Below, piece by piece: positions 9,322 to 18,530 of a stretch of DNA of 64,000 nucleotides. The position numbers and the translations under genes were made by a program. This DNA is from Sphingobium soli (GTDB taxonomy: Bacteria; Pseudomonadota; Alphaproteobacteria; Sphingomonadales; Sphingomonadaceae). Location of the stretch: contig NZ_JAJGNP010000003.1 in the NCBI RefSeq assembly GCF_020782245.1, forward strand, positions 1 to 64,000, given 5' to 3'. Each line of letters begins with the position of its first letter. Positions within the stretch are counted from its first letter, which is position 1. Under the pieces are notes generated by a model. The model made no database searches. It was not told the origin of the DNA and was given only the letters and a program-made list of their open reading frames with translations.

Positions 9322-10667
9322 CAGGCTTTCAGAACCACGCCATAATCAGCCCAGCATTTCTCATCCTTGCTGAGAGGGACTAACATCGCGGACTTCTGCA
9401 AAATCTCTCCAGCCAGCTTTTCGATGTATTCGCTGTCCTGCTCCATCGCTCCACGGCCACGTTTCACATCAACGAAAATCGGATTCCAGTTTGGGCGGCC
9501 TTCTACAGCTTCACGGACTACCAGCATAATTTGGGGTAGCTTGCTTTGCGCTTTATCGAATCGTTTCTTCGGCGATCCTCCAAAAACCGTATCAGTTGCG
9601 AATCCAGCCCGTCGAAGAGCCGCCGTAAGGCTTGTGACATTCGCATCTTGCGAATTACTTTCACTAAATACAACGACGAGCGGCCGATCAATATCAGGCA
9701 TATCCACCAGCATCGCCAGCCGCTCGATCCCCGCTGCCCAGCCGACCGCCGGCGTGGCGGGGCCGCCCAGATTCTCGATCAGCCCGTCATAACGCCCGCC
9801 GCCCAGCACCGTGCCCTGCGCGCCCAGCCGATCGGTTACGAACTCGAACGCGGTGTGGCGATAATAGTCCAGACCGCGCACCAGCCGCGCGTTGCGCTCC
9901 CACGCCACGCCAGCCGCGTCCAGCCCCGCCGTCACCTTTTCGAAAAAGCTGCGCGCCTCATCGGTCAGATAAGCGTCGATATCCGGCGCGCTGTCGGCGA
10001 TCGGCCGGTCGCGCGGGTCCTTGCTGTCCAGGATGCGCAGCGGGTTCTTCGCCAGCCGCTCAACGCTGTCTTCCGACAAATCGCCCCGGTTTGCCTCGAA
10101 ATGCGCGATCAGCGCCGCGCGCCAGGCGTCCCGGCTCGCCGCGTCGCCCAGCGTATTGAGCGTCAGCGTCACGCCCTCGATCTTCAGCTCGCGCAGCAAC
10201 TGGTCGCCCATCACCAGCAATTCGACGTCCGCGCCCGGCTCGCCCGCACCGATGATTTCCGCGTCCAGCTGGTGGAACTGGCGGAACCGTCCCTTTTGCG
10301 GCCGTTCGTAACGGAACAGCGGCCCGTGCGTCGCGACTTTGAGCGGCGCATATTGCTGCCAGCCTTCGGTGATGTAGGCGCGGCTGATCCCGGCGGTGAA
10401 TTCGGGGCGCAGGGTGATGCTGTCACCACCGCGATCCTCGAACGTATACATTTCCTTGGACACGACATCGGTGCTTTCGCCCAGCGACCGGGCGAACACT
10501 GCCGTCGCCTCGAACACCGGCACCTCGACCCGCTGGAACCCATAGAGCCGGCGCACGCGATCGAAGGTCGCGACCACATGCGCGAACCTCTCCTGGAAAG
10601 CATCGGGCGTGCCGCCCAGCATGTCCTGCGTGCCGCGCACCGGGCGCGGGGTATCTATTCTGGCCAT
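9321..10667 (-). CDS. hisS: Histidyl-tRNA synthetase with an atypical C-terminal domain
   Basis: Charges tRNA-His. Residues 1-322 are a standard bacterial class II HisRS core: motif 2 in [17 protein letters not shown] (about 118-133) and the histidine-binding [15 protein letters not shown] (262-276), then GGGRYDGL and [13 protein letters not shown]. From about residue 324 the anticodon-binding domain departs strongly from the expected HGTP sequence; a [12 protein letters not shown] segment (365-376) still sits where a KKR..RA segment is expected. The DNA also changes: 9361-9720 is about 51% GC by hand count, against about 77% in the next 60 bases. The junction (about 9700) suggests recombination or domain replacement. 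The frame is intact and the length (448) is close to normal. Confidence 0.93.
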   Translation of the reverse strand: MARIDTPRPVRGTQDMLGGTPDAFQERFAHVVATFDRVRRLYGFQRVEVPVFEATAVFARSLGESTDVVSKEMYTFEDRGGDSITLRPEFTAGISRAYITEGWQQYAPLKVATHGPLFRYERPQKGRFRQFHQLDAEIIGAGEPGADVELLVMGDQLLRELKIEGVTLTLNTLGDAASRDAWRAALIAHFEANRGDLSEDSVERLAKNPLRILDSKDPRDRPIADSAPDIDAYLTDEARSFFEKVTAGLDAAGVAWERNARLVRGLDYYRHTAFEFVTDRLGAQGTVLGGGRYDGLIENLGGPATPAVGWAAGIERLAMLVDMPDIDRPLVVVFSESNSQDANVTSLTAALRRAGFATDTVFGGSPKKRFDKAQSKLPQIMLVVREAVEGRPNWNPIFVDVKRGRGAMEQDSEYIEKLAGEILQKSAMLVPLSKDEKCWADYGVVLKA

Positions 10668-10831
10668 GGGGCAGCGCCTTTAACGGCATTTCAAGTCCAA
10701 GGAAACGCGGTTTTTCGGTCCCCTGCCCTTGAGGGCGTATCCCCGTTCGGTCAGGGGTGGACGCGCGCGCGCGCAGCCGCCATGCTTGGGCCATCCGGGC
10801 CGACCGGCCTGTCCATCTTTCGGAGACCTCC

Positions 10832-12772
10832 ATGATCCGCAGCCTTGCTGCCGCCCTTTGCCTGTCGACAGGCCTCGCCACCGCGATCGTTACGCCGCTC
10901 CACGCGCAGGACGCGCTGCGGTCCAAACCGACCGCCCTGCCCGTCAACGACGCGACGCCCGCGCCACGCGACACGCCCTATCCCGGCACGATCAGGCTGG
11001 AGGTAGACGCGACCGACACCATGCAGCGCATCTACCGCGTCAAGGAAACCATCCCCGTCGCCCAGGCCGGGCCGATGACGCTGCTGATGCCCCAATGGCT
11101 GCCGGGCAACCACGCCCCGCGCGGCCAGATCGAAAAGCTCGCCGGCCTCACCATCACCGCCAATGGCCAGCCGATTGAGTGGGTGCGTGATCCGCTCGAC
11201 GTCTACGCCTTCACCATCGACGTGCCCCAGGGCGCGAGCGAGATCGTCGCCTCCTTCCAGTGCCTGTCCGCCACCCAGCCCAATCAGGGCCGCGTCGTCA
11301 TCACGCCCAAGATGCTGAACCTCCAGTGGGAACAGGTGTCGCTCTACCCGGCGGGCTATTATACCCGCCAGATCCCGGTGCAGGCGACCGTCACCTATCC
11401 CGCCGGCTGGCAGGCCGCGACCGCGCTGCGCGGCACGAAGACGGGGGATACCGTCGCCTATGAAACCATCGACTATGAAGCGTTGCAGGATTCGCCCGTC
11501 TTTGCCGGCCGCTATTTCAAGCCGGTGGACCTGGGCCATGACGTGACGCTCAACATCGTCGCCGACGATGCCGACGAACTCGCTTACAAGCCCGAACAGA
11601 TCGCCAAGCATAAAAAGCTGGTCGACGAAGCCGGCGCGCTGTTTGGCGCCTATCATTTCAACCATTATGACTTTCTGCTCGCTATCACGGACGAAATGGG
11701 CGGCATTGGCCTGGAACATCAGCGCAGCTCGGAAAACCAGGTCGAACCGGGCTATTTCAAGGATTGGGATTCGGACAAGGCGCTGCTTGACCGCAACCTT
11801 CTCCCGCATGAATTCACCCATAGCTGGGACGGCAAGTTCCGCCGCCCCGACCTGCTCTGGACGCCCGATTTCCGCACGCCGATGCAGGATAATCTGCTGT
11901 GGGTCTATGAAGGCCAGACGCAATTCTGGGGCTATGTGCTGGGCGCGCGGTCGGGCATGTTCACCAAGCAGGAAACGCTCGACGCCTATGCCAATATCGC
12001 CGCGCGGCTCGACACGGCAGTCGGCCGGCAATGGCGTCCGCTGGAAGACACCACCCATGATCCCATCATATCCGCGCGCCGCCCCAAGGGCTGGAGCAGC
12101 TGGCAGCGGTCGGAGGATTATTACAATGAAGGCCTGATGATGTGGCTGGAGGCCGACGCCATCATCAGCAAGGCAACCCGTGGCCGCAAGGGGCTGGACG
12201 ATTTCGCGAAGGCCTTTTTCGGCATCAAGCCGGGCGACTGGGGCCAGGTCGTCTATAATCGCGACGACGTCATCGCGACGCTCAACGGCATCGCACCCTA
12301 TGACTGGGCCGGCTTCTTCCAGAAATATGTCGATCGCCCCACCGGCGAAACGCCCAAGGGCGGCTTCTTCATGGGCGGCTACAAGCTTGTCTACACCGAA
12401 GAGCCCAACAGCTTCACCAAGGCGGCCGAAACAGCGGGCAAATATGTCGACCAGGGGTCGGGCATCGGCGCGATCGTCAAGAATGACGGCGATATCAGCA
12501 GCGTCATCTGGGACAGCGCGGCGTTCAAGGCCGGTCTAGTCGTGGGCGCCAAGATACTGGCGGTCAACGGCAACGAATTTTCGCCCGAAGACTGGAAGGC
12601 GGCAATCACCGCGGCAAAGGACGGCAAGACGCCGATCCAGATCATCGTCAAGCAGGACAAATATTACCGCACTTTGTCGCTCGCATATTCAGGTGGCTTG
12701 CGCTATCCGCGCCTCGAAAAGACAGGAGAGGGTGAAGGCAGCCTCGACCGGCTGCTCAAGCCAAGAACATGA
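10832..12772 (+). CDS. M61-family metallopeptidase with PDZ domain
   Basis: Predicted exported glycyl-aminopeptidase-like metalloprotease, 646 residues. It has a signal peptide (AALCLSTGLATAIVTPLHAQ), an N-terminal beta domain, the gluzincin zinc motif in LPHEFTHSWDGKFRRP (HEFTH, about residue 327), the family's YEGQTQFWG segment with the third metal ligand, and a C-terminal PDZ-like region from about residue 540 (GSGIGAIVKNDG, GLVVGAKILAVNG). The ATG at 10832 follows GGAGA at about 8 bases and begins the signal peptide. Probably periplasmic; the natural substrate is unknown. Pyrophosphatase follows 38 bp later. Confidence 0.88.
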   Translation: MIRSLAAALCLSTGLATAIVTPLHAQDALRSKPTALPVNDATPAPRDTPYPGTIRLEVDATDTMQRIYRVKETIPVAQAGPMTLLMPQWLPGNHAPRGQIEKLAGLTITANGQPIEWVRDPLDVYAFTIDVPQGASEIVASFQCLSATQPNQGRVVITPKMLNLQWEQVSLYPAGYYTRQIPVQATVTYPAGWQAATALRGTKTGDTVAYETIDYEALQDSPVFAGRYFKPVDLGHDVTLNIVADDADELAYKPEQIAKHKKLVDEAGALFGAYHFNHYDFLLAITDEMGGIGLEHQRSSENQVEPGYFKDWDSDKALLDRNLLPHEFTHSWDGKFRRPDLLWTPDFRTPMQDNLLWVYEGQTQFWGYVLGARSGMFTKQETLDAYANIAARLDTAVGRQWRPLEDTTHDPIISARRPKGWSSWQRSEDYYNEGLMMWLEADAIISKATRGRKGLDDFAKAFFGIKPGDWGQVVYNRDDVIATLNGIAPYDWAGFFQKYVDRPTGETPKGGFFMGGYKLVYTEEPNSFTKAAETAGKYVDQGSGIGAIVKNDGDISSVIWDSAAFKAGLVVGAKILAVNGNEFSPEDWKAAITAAKDGKTPIQIIVKQDKYYRTLSLAYSGGLRYPRLEKTGEGEGSLDRLLKPRT

Positions 12773-12810
12773 CTCACCCGCAGCGAAACGTGTAGGAAAA
12801 AGGCGTTTTC

Positions 12811-13353
12811 ATGAATATCGAACTGATCTCCGTTGGCGATGATCCGCCCAACAACCTCAATGTCGTCATCGAGGTGCCGGTGGGCGGCGAGCCGGTCAAA
12901 TATGAGTTCGACAAGGCGTCGGGCGCGCTGTTCGTGGATCGCATCCTGCACACGCCGATGCGCTATCCGGCCAATTACGGCTTCGTGCCGCATACGCTGT
13001 CGCCCGACGGCGATCCGCTCGACGCGCTGGTCGTCGCGCGGTCGCCCTTCATCCCCGGTTGCGTCGTGCGCGCCCGTCCGATCGCGGTGCTGAACCTGGA
13101 AGACGAAGCGGGCGGCGATGAAAAGCTGGTGTGCGTGCCGGTGGATTCGACCTTCCCTTATTATTCCAATGTGGGCGAACGCGACGACCTGCCGGAAATC
13201 GTCTTCCAGCAGATCGAGCATTTCTTCACCCATTATAAGGATCTGGAGAAGAAGAAGTGGGTGCGCATCGGCACCTGGGGCGGCGCGGAAGACGCACGCC
13301 AGATCACGGTGGAAGCGATCGAGCGCTATCAGGCGGCGAAAAAGACCGCCTGA
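12811..13353 (+). CDS. ppa: Inorganic pyrophosphatase
   Basis: Soluble family I pyrophosphatase hydrolysing PPi to two phosphates, which drives biosynthetic reactions forward. 180 residues, normal length. Visible metal and substrate-site landmarks are KYEFDKASGALFVDR, the YPANYGFVP segment and DGDPLDALV with its acidic cluster. AGGAAAAAGG precedes the ATG. A strong bidirectional terminator follows the stop. Confidence 0.97.
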   Translation: MNIELISVGDDPPNNLNVVIEVPVGGEPVKYEFDKASGALFVDRILHTPMRYPANYGFVPHTLSPDGDPLDALVVARSPFIPGCVVRARPIAVLNLEDEAGGDEKLVCVPVDSTFPYYSNVGERDDLPEIVFQQIEHFFTHYKDLEKKKWVRIGTWGGAEDARQITVEAIERYQAAKKTA

Positions 13354-13368
13354 ACCACGCCCGTCAGG

Positions 13369-13421
13369 TTTAGACAGAAAGGCCGCGCGGTCCCGCACCG
13401 CGCGGCCTTTTTCTGTCTAAA
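13369..13421. terminator. Bidirectional terminator between ppa and the MocR gene
   Basis: A long inverted repeat: the outer arms TTTAGACAGAAA / TTTCTGTCTAAA flank a GC-rich stem (GGCCGCGCGGT / ACCGCGCGGCC) with a small loop. Each arm supplies a T-run on one strand, so it should stop transcription of ppa from the left and of the MocR-type gene from the right. Confidence 0.92.
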
Positions 13422-13435
13422 GCGCGCTGCGCGCC

Positions 13436-14899
13436 TTAAATCAGCCGGTCCGCCTCCATCGCCAGCGCGAAACTGTCGCGCCCGCGCGGCAGGCGCGCAT
13501 GCAGCCGCGCGTCCGCCTCCACCAGCCGCGCAACCCCCGCCTCCAGCTGGCCCTCGTCCAGCGTGAAGGGCAGGCGCAGGAATCGCTCGAACGCGCCGCC
13601 CACGCCAAAGCGCGGCCCCGCCGCCACCCGCACGCCCAGGCTTTCGGCCAGCGCGGCGAGCGCGGTCGCCTCCGCGCGCGGCAATTCGGCCCAGAGCGAC
13701 AGGCCGCCCGCCGGCGATTCGACCCGCCAGTGCGGCAGATGCGTGGCGATCAGGCCCAGCAGATGGTCGCGCCGGTCGCGCAGTGTCTGCGCCCGCGCGC
13801 CCAGCCCGACATCCGCATCGATCAGCTGCGCCACCGCCAATTGCTCCACCACCGGGCTTGCCATATCCATCGTCGTGCGCAACCGCCCCAGCGCCGCGAC
13901 CGTCTGCGCGTCCGCCCGGATCCATCCGACGCGCAACCCGCCCCAGAAAATCTTGCTCGCCGACCCCAGCGAAATCACCTGCCGCCCCGATGGGTCGTGG
14001 CAGGCGACCGGCGGCGGCGGCGCAAAGTCCAGTCCCATCGCCACCATCGTTTCATCGACGATCAGCGGCGTGTGCGTGCGCGTGGCCGCCGCCACCAGCG
14101 CGCGCCGTGTGGCCGGGTCCATCGACCGCCCGGTCGGATTGTGGAAATCAGCGATCACATAGGCAAAGCGCGGCGCGGTCTGGCGGAACGCCGCCTCCAT
14201 CGCGTCAATATCCCACCCCTGTTCGGGCAGGCCGACCGGCACCGGCACGACATGGGCGCGCTGCAACGCCTGGATGACGTTATGATAGGTCGGATGATCG
14301 ATCACCGCCCGATCGCCCGGCCCCGCCAGCCACTTCAGCAACAGCGAAAATCCCTGCTGCGCACCGTTCGTCACCATGATCTGGTCGGGCGATGTCGGGC
14401 AACCGCGCCGCTCATAATGGGCGGCGATCGCGCGGCGCAGCACCATCAGGCCGAAAGGATCATAGCCCAGATCGCCCAGATAGGCAGGCAGCGCCTCGAC
14501 TGCATGGGCATAGGCGCGGGCGACACCGGGCGCGGCGGGCAATGCCGCGTGGGTCCAGTTGAGCAGGTTGCCGCCGCTCGTCCTCTCCGGATCGGTGGCC
14601 GGCGTCGTCGCATGTCCGGCGGGCAAGCGGGTGACGCTGCCCGACCCCTGCCGGCTTTCCAGAAACCCTTCGTCGCGCAGCCGGTCGAATGCTGCGGCAA
14701 TGGTCGTGCGCGACAGGCCCAGCGCAGCGGCCAGTTCCCGCTCGCCCGGCAACCTCACATTCAATCCGACCCGCCCGTCCAGCACCAGCATCCGCAGCGC
14801 CTGCGCCAATTGGCGATAGGCCGGCTCCGCGCTGTCCTGCGCGCGCCATGCGCCGAGCAGGCGCAACAGGGACGGCGGGCGAAGCAGCGAAGTGGACAT
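13436..14899 (-). CDS. MocR/PdxR-family transcriptional regulator
   Basis: A 487-residue GntR-type winged-helix DNA-binding domain (about residues 25-95, including LPGERELAAALGLSRTTIAAAF and EGFLESRQGSGSV) fused to a PLP-dependent fold-I aminotransferase-like domain. The Schiff-base lysine lies in ISLGSASKIFWGGLRVGW. MocR regulators sense PLP or amino-acid-derived aldimines and usually control an adjacent gene. The ATG at 14899 is chosen because GGAGGA lies about 6 bases upstream; an ATG two codons earlier has no spacing. Here the divergent neighbour is an NHL-repeat protein and the other neighbour is ppa, so the target is not obvious. Confidence 0.9.
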   Translation of the reverse strand: MSTSLLRPPSLLRLLGAWRAQDSAEPAYRQLAQALRMLVLDGRVGLNVRLPGERELAAALGLSRTTIAAAFDRLRDEGFLESRQGSGSVTRLPAGHATTPATDPERTSGGNLLNWTHAALPAAPGVARAYAHAVEALPAYLGDLGYDPFGLMVLRRAIAAHYERRGCPTSPDQIMVTNGAQQGFSLLLKWLAGPGDRAVIDHPTYHNVIQALQRAHVVPVPVGLPEQGWDIDAMEAAFRQTAPRFAYVIADFHNPTGRSMDPATRRALVAAATRTHTPLIVDETMVAMGLDFAPPPPVACHDPSGRQVISLGSASKIFWGGLRVGWIRADAQTVAALGRLRTTMDMASPVVEQLAVAQLIDADVGLGARAQTLRDRRDHLLGLIATHLPHWRVESPAGGLSLWAELPRAEATALAALAESLGVRVAAGPRFGVGGAFERFLRLPFTLDEGQLEAGVARLVEADARLHARLPRGRDSFALAMEADRLI

Positions 14900-15082
14900 G
14901 AACATTCCTCCGACTGAAGGGTCTATCCTGTCCACTTATCCAAAACTGGCCTTGATGGAAAAGGCCAGTTGCGCCAAAGCTGCCCTTTCTCTCAAGCCAT
15001 GATCGCCGGTCTCGTGCACGATCCTTGACGCCGGCCTGACCGCTGGCATGATCCCCTAACCTCGCGATCCGGGAGCTACCCC

Positions 15083-16291
15083 ATGCGCCGCCTGCTTGCC
15101 CTCCTCCTCGCCCTGCCGCTTCTCGGCGCGACCAGTCCCGCGCCCGATGCGCCAATGCCCGCGCGCCCCGCGCTCGCGCCGCTCGCCTTCGAACAGATCG
15201 CGCGCCCCGGAACGAAAATGCCGCGCTTCATGGTCGACGCCGCCTGGCCCGCCATGCCGCCGGACCTATTGCTGGGGCAGGTGAGCGGCGTCGCGGTCGG
15301 CCCCGACGACAGTGTCTGGGTTGTCCATCGCCCCCATTCGCTCACCGCCACCGATACGGGCCTGGCGCAAGACCCGCCAATCGCCGTCTGCTGCAAGCCC
15401 GCGCCTCCCGTGGTGCGCTTCGCCAGCGACGGCCGCTATCTCGGCGGATGGGGCGGCCCCGACAGCGCGCCCAGCGTCGATGGCGTCACGCAGTGGCCCT
15501 CAAGCCTGCACGGCATCTTCGTCGACAAGGCCGGGACAATCTGGTTCGGCGGCAATGGCAAGGGCGATCATGTCGTCCTGAACTACAGCGCCGATGGCCG
15601 CCATATCCGCAGCTTCGGTCGTCGCGGCAGGACCGGCGGCAATGACGCGACCGACCTGCTCGGCAACCCGTCGGACGTCAATCATAGCGAGGACATGGTG
15701 CTGATTTCGGACGGCTATATCAATCGCCGCGTCATCGGCTTCGACGCGAAGAGCAACGCCTATAAGGGCCGCTGGGGTGCCTATGGCAAGCCGCCGGTCG
15801 CCCCCACCCGCACCGGCGATTTCGACCAGAGCCATGCCGTCGACCCTAGCAAGGTCGCCGATCCCAAGGCCCCCATCTTCGCCGATATCGTCCATTGCGT
15901 GGTGCCGACCCGCGACGGCCATGTCTATGTCTGCGATCGCAACAACAACCGGGCGCAGCTGTTCAAGCGGGGGAAGGACGGCAGCCTGACCTTCGTGCGC
16001 GATCTCGTCATCGCAGGCGACACCGGCGGCACCCACAGCGTTACCGACATCGCCTTCTCGCCCGACCCGGACCAGACCTATCTTTATGTCGCCGATATGA
16101 TGAACGGCCGGATCTGGATCTTGCGCCGCGCCACCCATGAGGTGCTGGGCGCAGTCGGTCGGATCGGCCGGCAGGCGGGCCAGTTCACCTGGCTGCACAG
16201 CATCGACACCGACAGCCAGGGCAATCTCTACGCGACCGAAGTCAATACCGGCCGCCGGGTGCAGAAACTGGTCTTCACCGGCATCGAATAG
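15083..16291 (+). CDS. Exported NHL-repeat / peptidylglycine-lyase-like beta-propeller
   Basis: A 402-residue secreted protein with signal peptide (LLALLLALPLLGATSPA) and a beta-propeller of NHL-type repeats, seen as GVAVGPDDSVWVVHRP, GIFVDKAGTIWFGGNG, DIAFSPDPDQTYLYVADMMNGRIW and SIDTDSQGNLYATEVNTGRRVQKL. It resembles the lyase half of peptidyl-alpha-hydroxyglycine amidating enzymes, but that family label often covers proteins with unrelated roles, so no reaction is claimed. GGGAGCTACCCC before the ATG is a fair ribosome site. Confidence 0.78.
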   Translation: MRRLLALLLALPLLGATSPAPDAPMPARPALAPLAFEQIARPGTKMPRFMVDAAWPAMPPDLLLGQVSGVAVGPDDSVWVVHRPHSLTATDTGLAQDPPIAVCCKPAPPVVRFASDGRYLGGWGGPDSAPSVDGVTQWPSSLHGIFVDKAGTIWFGGNGKGDHVVLNYSADGRHIRSFGRRGRTGGNDATDLLGNPSDVNHSEDMVLISDGYINRRVIGFDAKSNAYKGRWGAYGKPPVAPTRTGDFDQSHAVDPSKVADPKAPIFADIVHCVVPTRDGHVYVCDRNNNRAQLFKRGKDGSLTFVRDLVIAGDTGGTHSVTDIAFSPDPDQTYLYVADMMNGRIWILRRATHEVLGAVGRIGRQAGQFTWLHSIDTDSQGNLYATEVNTGRRVQKLVFTGIE

Positions 16292-16346
16292 AGAGGCATT
16301 GGACAGGCGGCTGCGGGCGACCGGGCGTTCCGGCCGCCCCTGCCAC

Positions 16347-16688
16347 TCAGGCCTTCTTGGCGGTCAGATGCTGGCTCAGATGCTTGTTCATCTCGAACAT
16401 GCTCACTGATTTCTTGCCGAAAATCTTTTCCAGCTTGGCGTCGGCATTGATCTGGCGCCGGTCCTTGGCGTCCTGCAGGTCATGCTTCTTGATATAATCC
16501 CACACCTTGCTCACCACCTCGCTGCGGGGCAGGTCCTTGTCGCCGACAATTTCGGCCAGCTCCGGGGAGGGCGTGACCGGCGCAGTGATGCCGCCGCGCG
16601 CGCCGCCGGCCTTCTTGCCGGTCGCCTTGACCGTCTTCTCGGCGGCCTTGGTCTCGTCCTTGCCGCGTTTTTCCGCCGATTTTGCCAC
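16347..16688 (-). CDS. SWIB/MDM2-domain protein
   Basis: A 113-residue basic protein. The Lys/Ala-rich N-terminal tail (residues 1-32) leads into a single SWIB fold (about 38-110: LAEIVGDKDLPRSEVVSKVW, then YIKKHDLQDAKDRRQINAD, LEKIFGKKSVSMFEMNKHL). SWIB domains are protein-interaction folds of eukaryotic chromatin remodellers; bacterial stand-alone copies have no settled role, and DNA or topoisomerase association is an inference. The start is GTG, supported by AGGAG seven bases earlier. Confidence 0.88.
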   Translation of the reverse strand: MAKSAEKRGKDETKAAEKTVKATGKKAGGARGGITAPVTPSPELAEIVGDKDLPRSEVVSKVWDYIKKHDLQDAKDRRQINADAKLEKIFGKKSVSMFEMNKHLSQHLTAKKA

Positions 16689-16765
16689 GTCATGCTCCTC
16701 ACCTTGGGGGGTCGATAGCCATATACGCGGCGCACCGCCATTGGTTGCGGCCCGTGCTGCCGCGC

Positions 16766-17671
16766 CTATTTATGGACCAGCGTGCCCGCGCCCTGATCGG
16801 TAAAGATTTCCAGCAGCATCGCGTGCGGCACCCGCCCGTCCAGGATGACGGCCGCATCGACCCCGCCCTCGACCGCGCGCACGCAGGTTTCCAGCTTCGG
16901 GATCATGCCCCCGCTGATCGTGCCATCGGCTTCCAGCCCGTGGATCGCTGCCGGATCGAGGTCGGACAGCAATTGTCCCTGCTTGTCGAGCACACCCGCC
17001 ACATCGGTCAGCAGGAAGAAGCGCGACGCCTTCAATTCCGCCGCGATCGCGCCCGCCATCGTGTCGGCGTTGACATTATAGGTGTGGCCGTCCGCGCCGA
17101 TGCCCACCGGCGCCACCACCGGGATGATGCCGTTATTGGCCAGCGTGTCCAGGATCGACCGGTCAACCGAAACCGGGTCACCGACAAAGCCGAGGTCAAC
17201 ATTGCGCTCGATGCCCGAATTGGGGTCCGCCTCACGCTTGCCCAGCACCTTTTCGCAGACGACCAGGCCGCCATCCTTGCCCGAAATGCCCACCGCCTTG
17301 CCGCCGGCACCCGCGATCCAGCCCACGATTTCCTTGTTGATGGACCCGGCCAGCACCATTTCGGCGATCTGCGCGGTTTCCTTGTCGGTGACGCGCAGGC
17401 CGCCGATGAACTGCGATTCGACGCCCAGTTTCTTCAGCATCGCGCCGATCTGCGGTCCGCCGCCATGGACGACGACGACATTGATGCCGACCGCCTTCAT
17501 CAGCACGACATCCTCGGCGAAATCGCGCGCGGCTTCAGGGTCGCCCATGGCGTGCCCGCCATATTTGACCACGAAGGTCTTGCCGGCATAACGCTGCATA
17601 TAGGGCAGCGCCTCCACCAGGGTTTCGGCCTTGGCCAGGAGCGCGGGATCGGGGGCGTGCTTGCTGTTCAT
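16766..17671 (-). CDS. argB: Acetylglutamate kinase
   Basis: Phosphorylates N-acetyl-L-glutamate, the second step of arginine synthesis by the acetylated route. The 301-residue form starting MNSKHAPDP fits the family; the longer frame to 17722 adds an unlikely basic leader. Amino-acid kinase features are visible: [12 protein letters not shown] near residue 34, [14 protein letters not shown], the substrate-binding [12 protein letters not shown], and the nucleotide-side [12 protein letters not shown] and [18 protein letters not shown]. An AT-rich palindrome lies just upstream. Confidence 0.95.
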   Translation of the reverse strand: MNSKHAPDPALLAKAETLVEALPYMQRYAGKTFVVKYGGHAMGDPEAARDFAEDVVLMKAVGINVVVVHGGGPQIGAMLKKLGVESQFIGGLRVTDKETAQIAEMVLAGSINKEIVGWIAGAGGKAVGISGKDGGLVVCEKVLGKREADPNSGIERNVDLGFVGDPVSVDRSILDTLANNGIIPVVAPVGIGADGHTYNVNADTMAGAIAAELKASRFFLLTDVAGVLDKQGQLLSDLDPAAIHGLEADGTISGGMIPKLETCVRAVEGGVDAAVILDGRVPHAMLLEIFTDQGAGTLVHK

Positions 17672-17720
17672 GCGCGCGCGCATAGGCCGATATGCCCGCA
17701 CCCGCAAGAACCGCCATTCC

Positions 17721-17738
17721 ATTAGTTAGCTAACTAAT
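17721..17738. promoter_or_regulatory. Perfect 18-bp palindrome upstream of argB
   Basis: ATTAGTTAGCTAACTAAT is an exact palindrome in otherwise GC-rich DNA, about 50 bp upstream of the argB ATG and after the transporter gene's stop. A closely related palindrome sharing the 13-mer GTTAGCTAACTAA lies at 37729-37748. The form resembles MarR/SlyA-type operators. No MarR gene is in the window, so the binding protein is unknown. Confidence 0.5.
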
Positions 17739-17779
17739 CAAAAAACCCGTCTCTGGATATGTCGGCTTTGCTGTCGTTT

Positions 17780-18457
17780 TCAGCTCTGCCGGTCCAGCCG
17801 CCGCCCCAGCCCGACCAGCAGATAGATGACCGGCGGCACCAGGATCGCCGACAGCAGCACCTTGGCCAGCATCTGCCCCAGCAGCAATTCGCCGATCGGA
17901 AAGATACCGTAAAAGGCGATGGTCACGAACAGCAGCGTGTCGACGATCTGCGACAATATGCTTGCCGTCGCCGCGCGCAACCACAGCAGCCGGCTGCCCT
18001 CCCGCCCCTTGAGCGCCGCGAACAGCGTCACGTTCAGCGTTTGGGAAATGCCATAGGCGATGATCCCGCCCAGCCATATGCGCGGCGTGCCACCCATCAT
18101 CAGCGCGAAGGCATCGGCCCGCGCCGGGTCCATGTCGCCGGCCGCCGGGGCCGCCAGCACCAGGATCGACAGCAGGATCGACGCGATCAGCGGCAGGAAG
18201 CCGATCTGCACCAATCGTGTCGCCACGGCACGGCCATGCAATTCCGCCACCGCGCTGGATATCGTGACCAGCAGCAGAAAGGCAAAAATCCCCGCCTCCA
18301 CCGCCAGCGGACCCAGCCCTACCATCGGCCCGATGCTCGACAGCGGGCCAAGCGCCACCTGCTTGTTGCCCAGCACGCCCGCGATGCAGACCATGCCGCC
18401 ATAAAAGATGGAAAAGAAGAAGAGCGATCGGCTGATGGGCGCGGGCGAAGTCGTCAT
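17780..18457 (-). CDS. Queuosine precursor transporter (YhhQ/VUT family)
   Basis: A 225-residue integral membrane protein of the vitamin-uptake-transporter/YhhQ family, which imports preQ0/preQ1 for queuosine tRNA modification. It has about six hydrophobic helices; the family-type segments AVAELHGRAVATRLVQIGF, WLGGIIAYGISQTLNV and ILSQIVDTLLFVTIAFYG are clear. The ATG at 18457 begins MTTSPAPISRSLFFF; the longer frame is a shadow of the ankyrin gene. Whether the cell makes or only salvages the precursor cannot be judged from this window. Confidence 0.85.
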   Translation of the reverse strand: MTTSPAPISRSLFFFSIFYGGMVCIAGVLGNKQVALGPLSSIGPMVGLGPLAVEAGIFAFLLLVTISSAVAELHGRAVATRLVQIGFLPLIASILLSILVLAAPAAGDMDPARADAFALMMGGTPRIWLGGIIAYGISQTLNVTLFAALKGREGSRLLWLRAATASILSQIVDTLLFVTIAFYGIFPIGELLLGQMLAKVLLSAILVPPVIYLLVGLGRRLDRQS

Positions 18458-18492
18458 CGGCCGCCCATATCGCCATTTGCGCGGCGGGGAAA

Positions 18493-18518
18493 GAGAGCGG
18501 GGCTTTACGCCCCCGCTC
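18493..18518 (-). terminator. Hairpin terminator after the ankyrin-repeat gene
   Basis: On the minus strand GAGCGGGG pairs with CCCCGCTC across an 8-base loop, followed by CTCTTTCC. It lies just after the ankyrin gene's stop. The T-tract is poor, so this may be a weak or Rho-assisted site. Confidence 0.55.
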
Positions 18519-18530
18519 AAAGCCTGCCGA

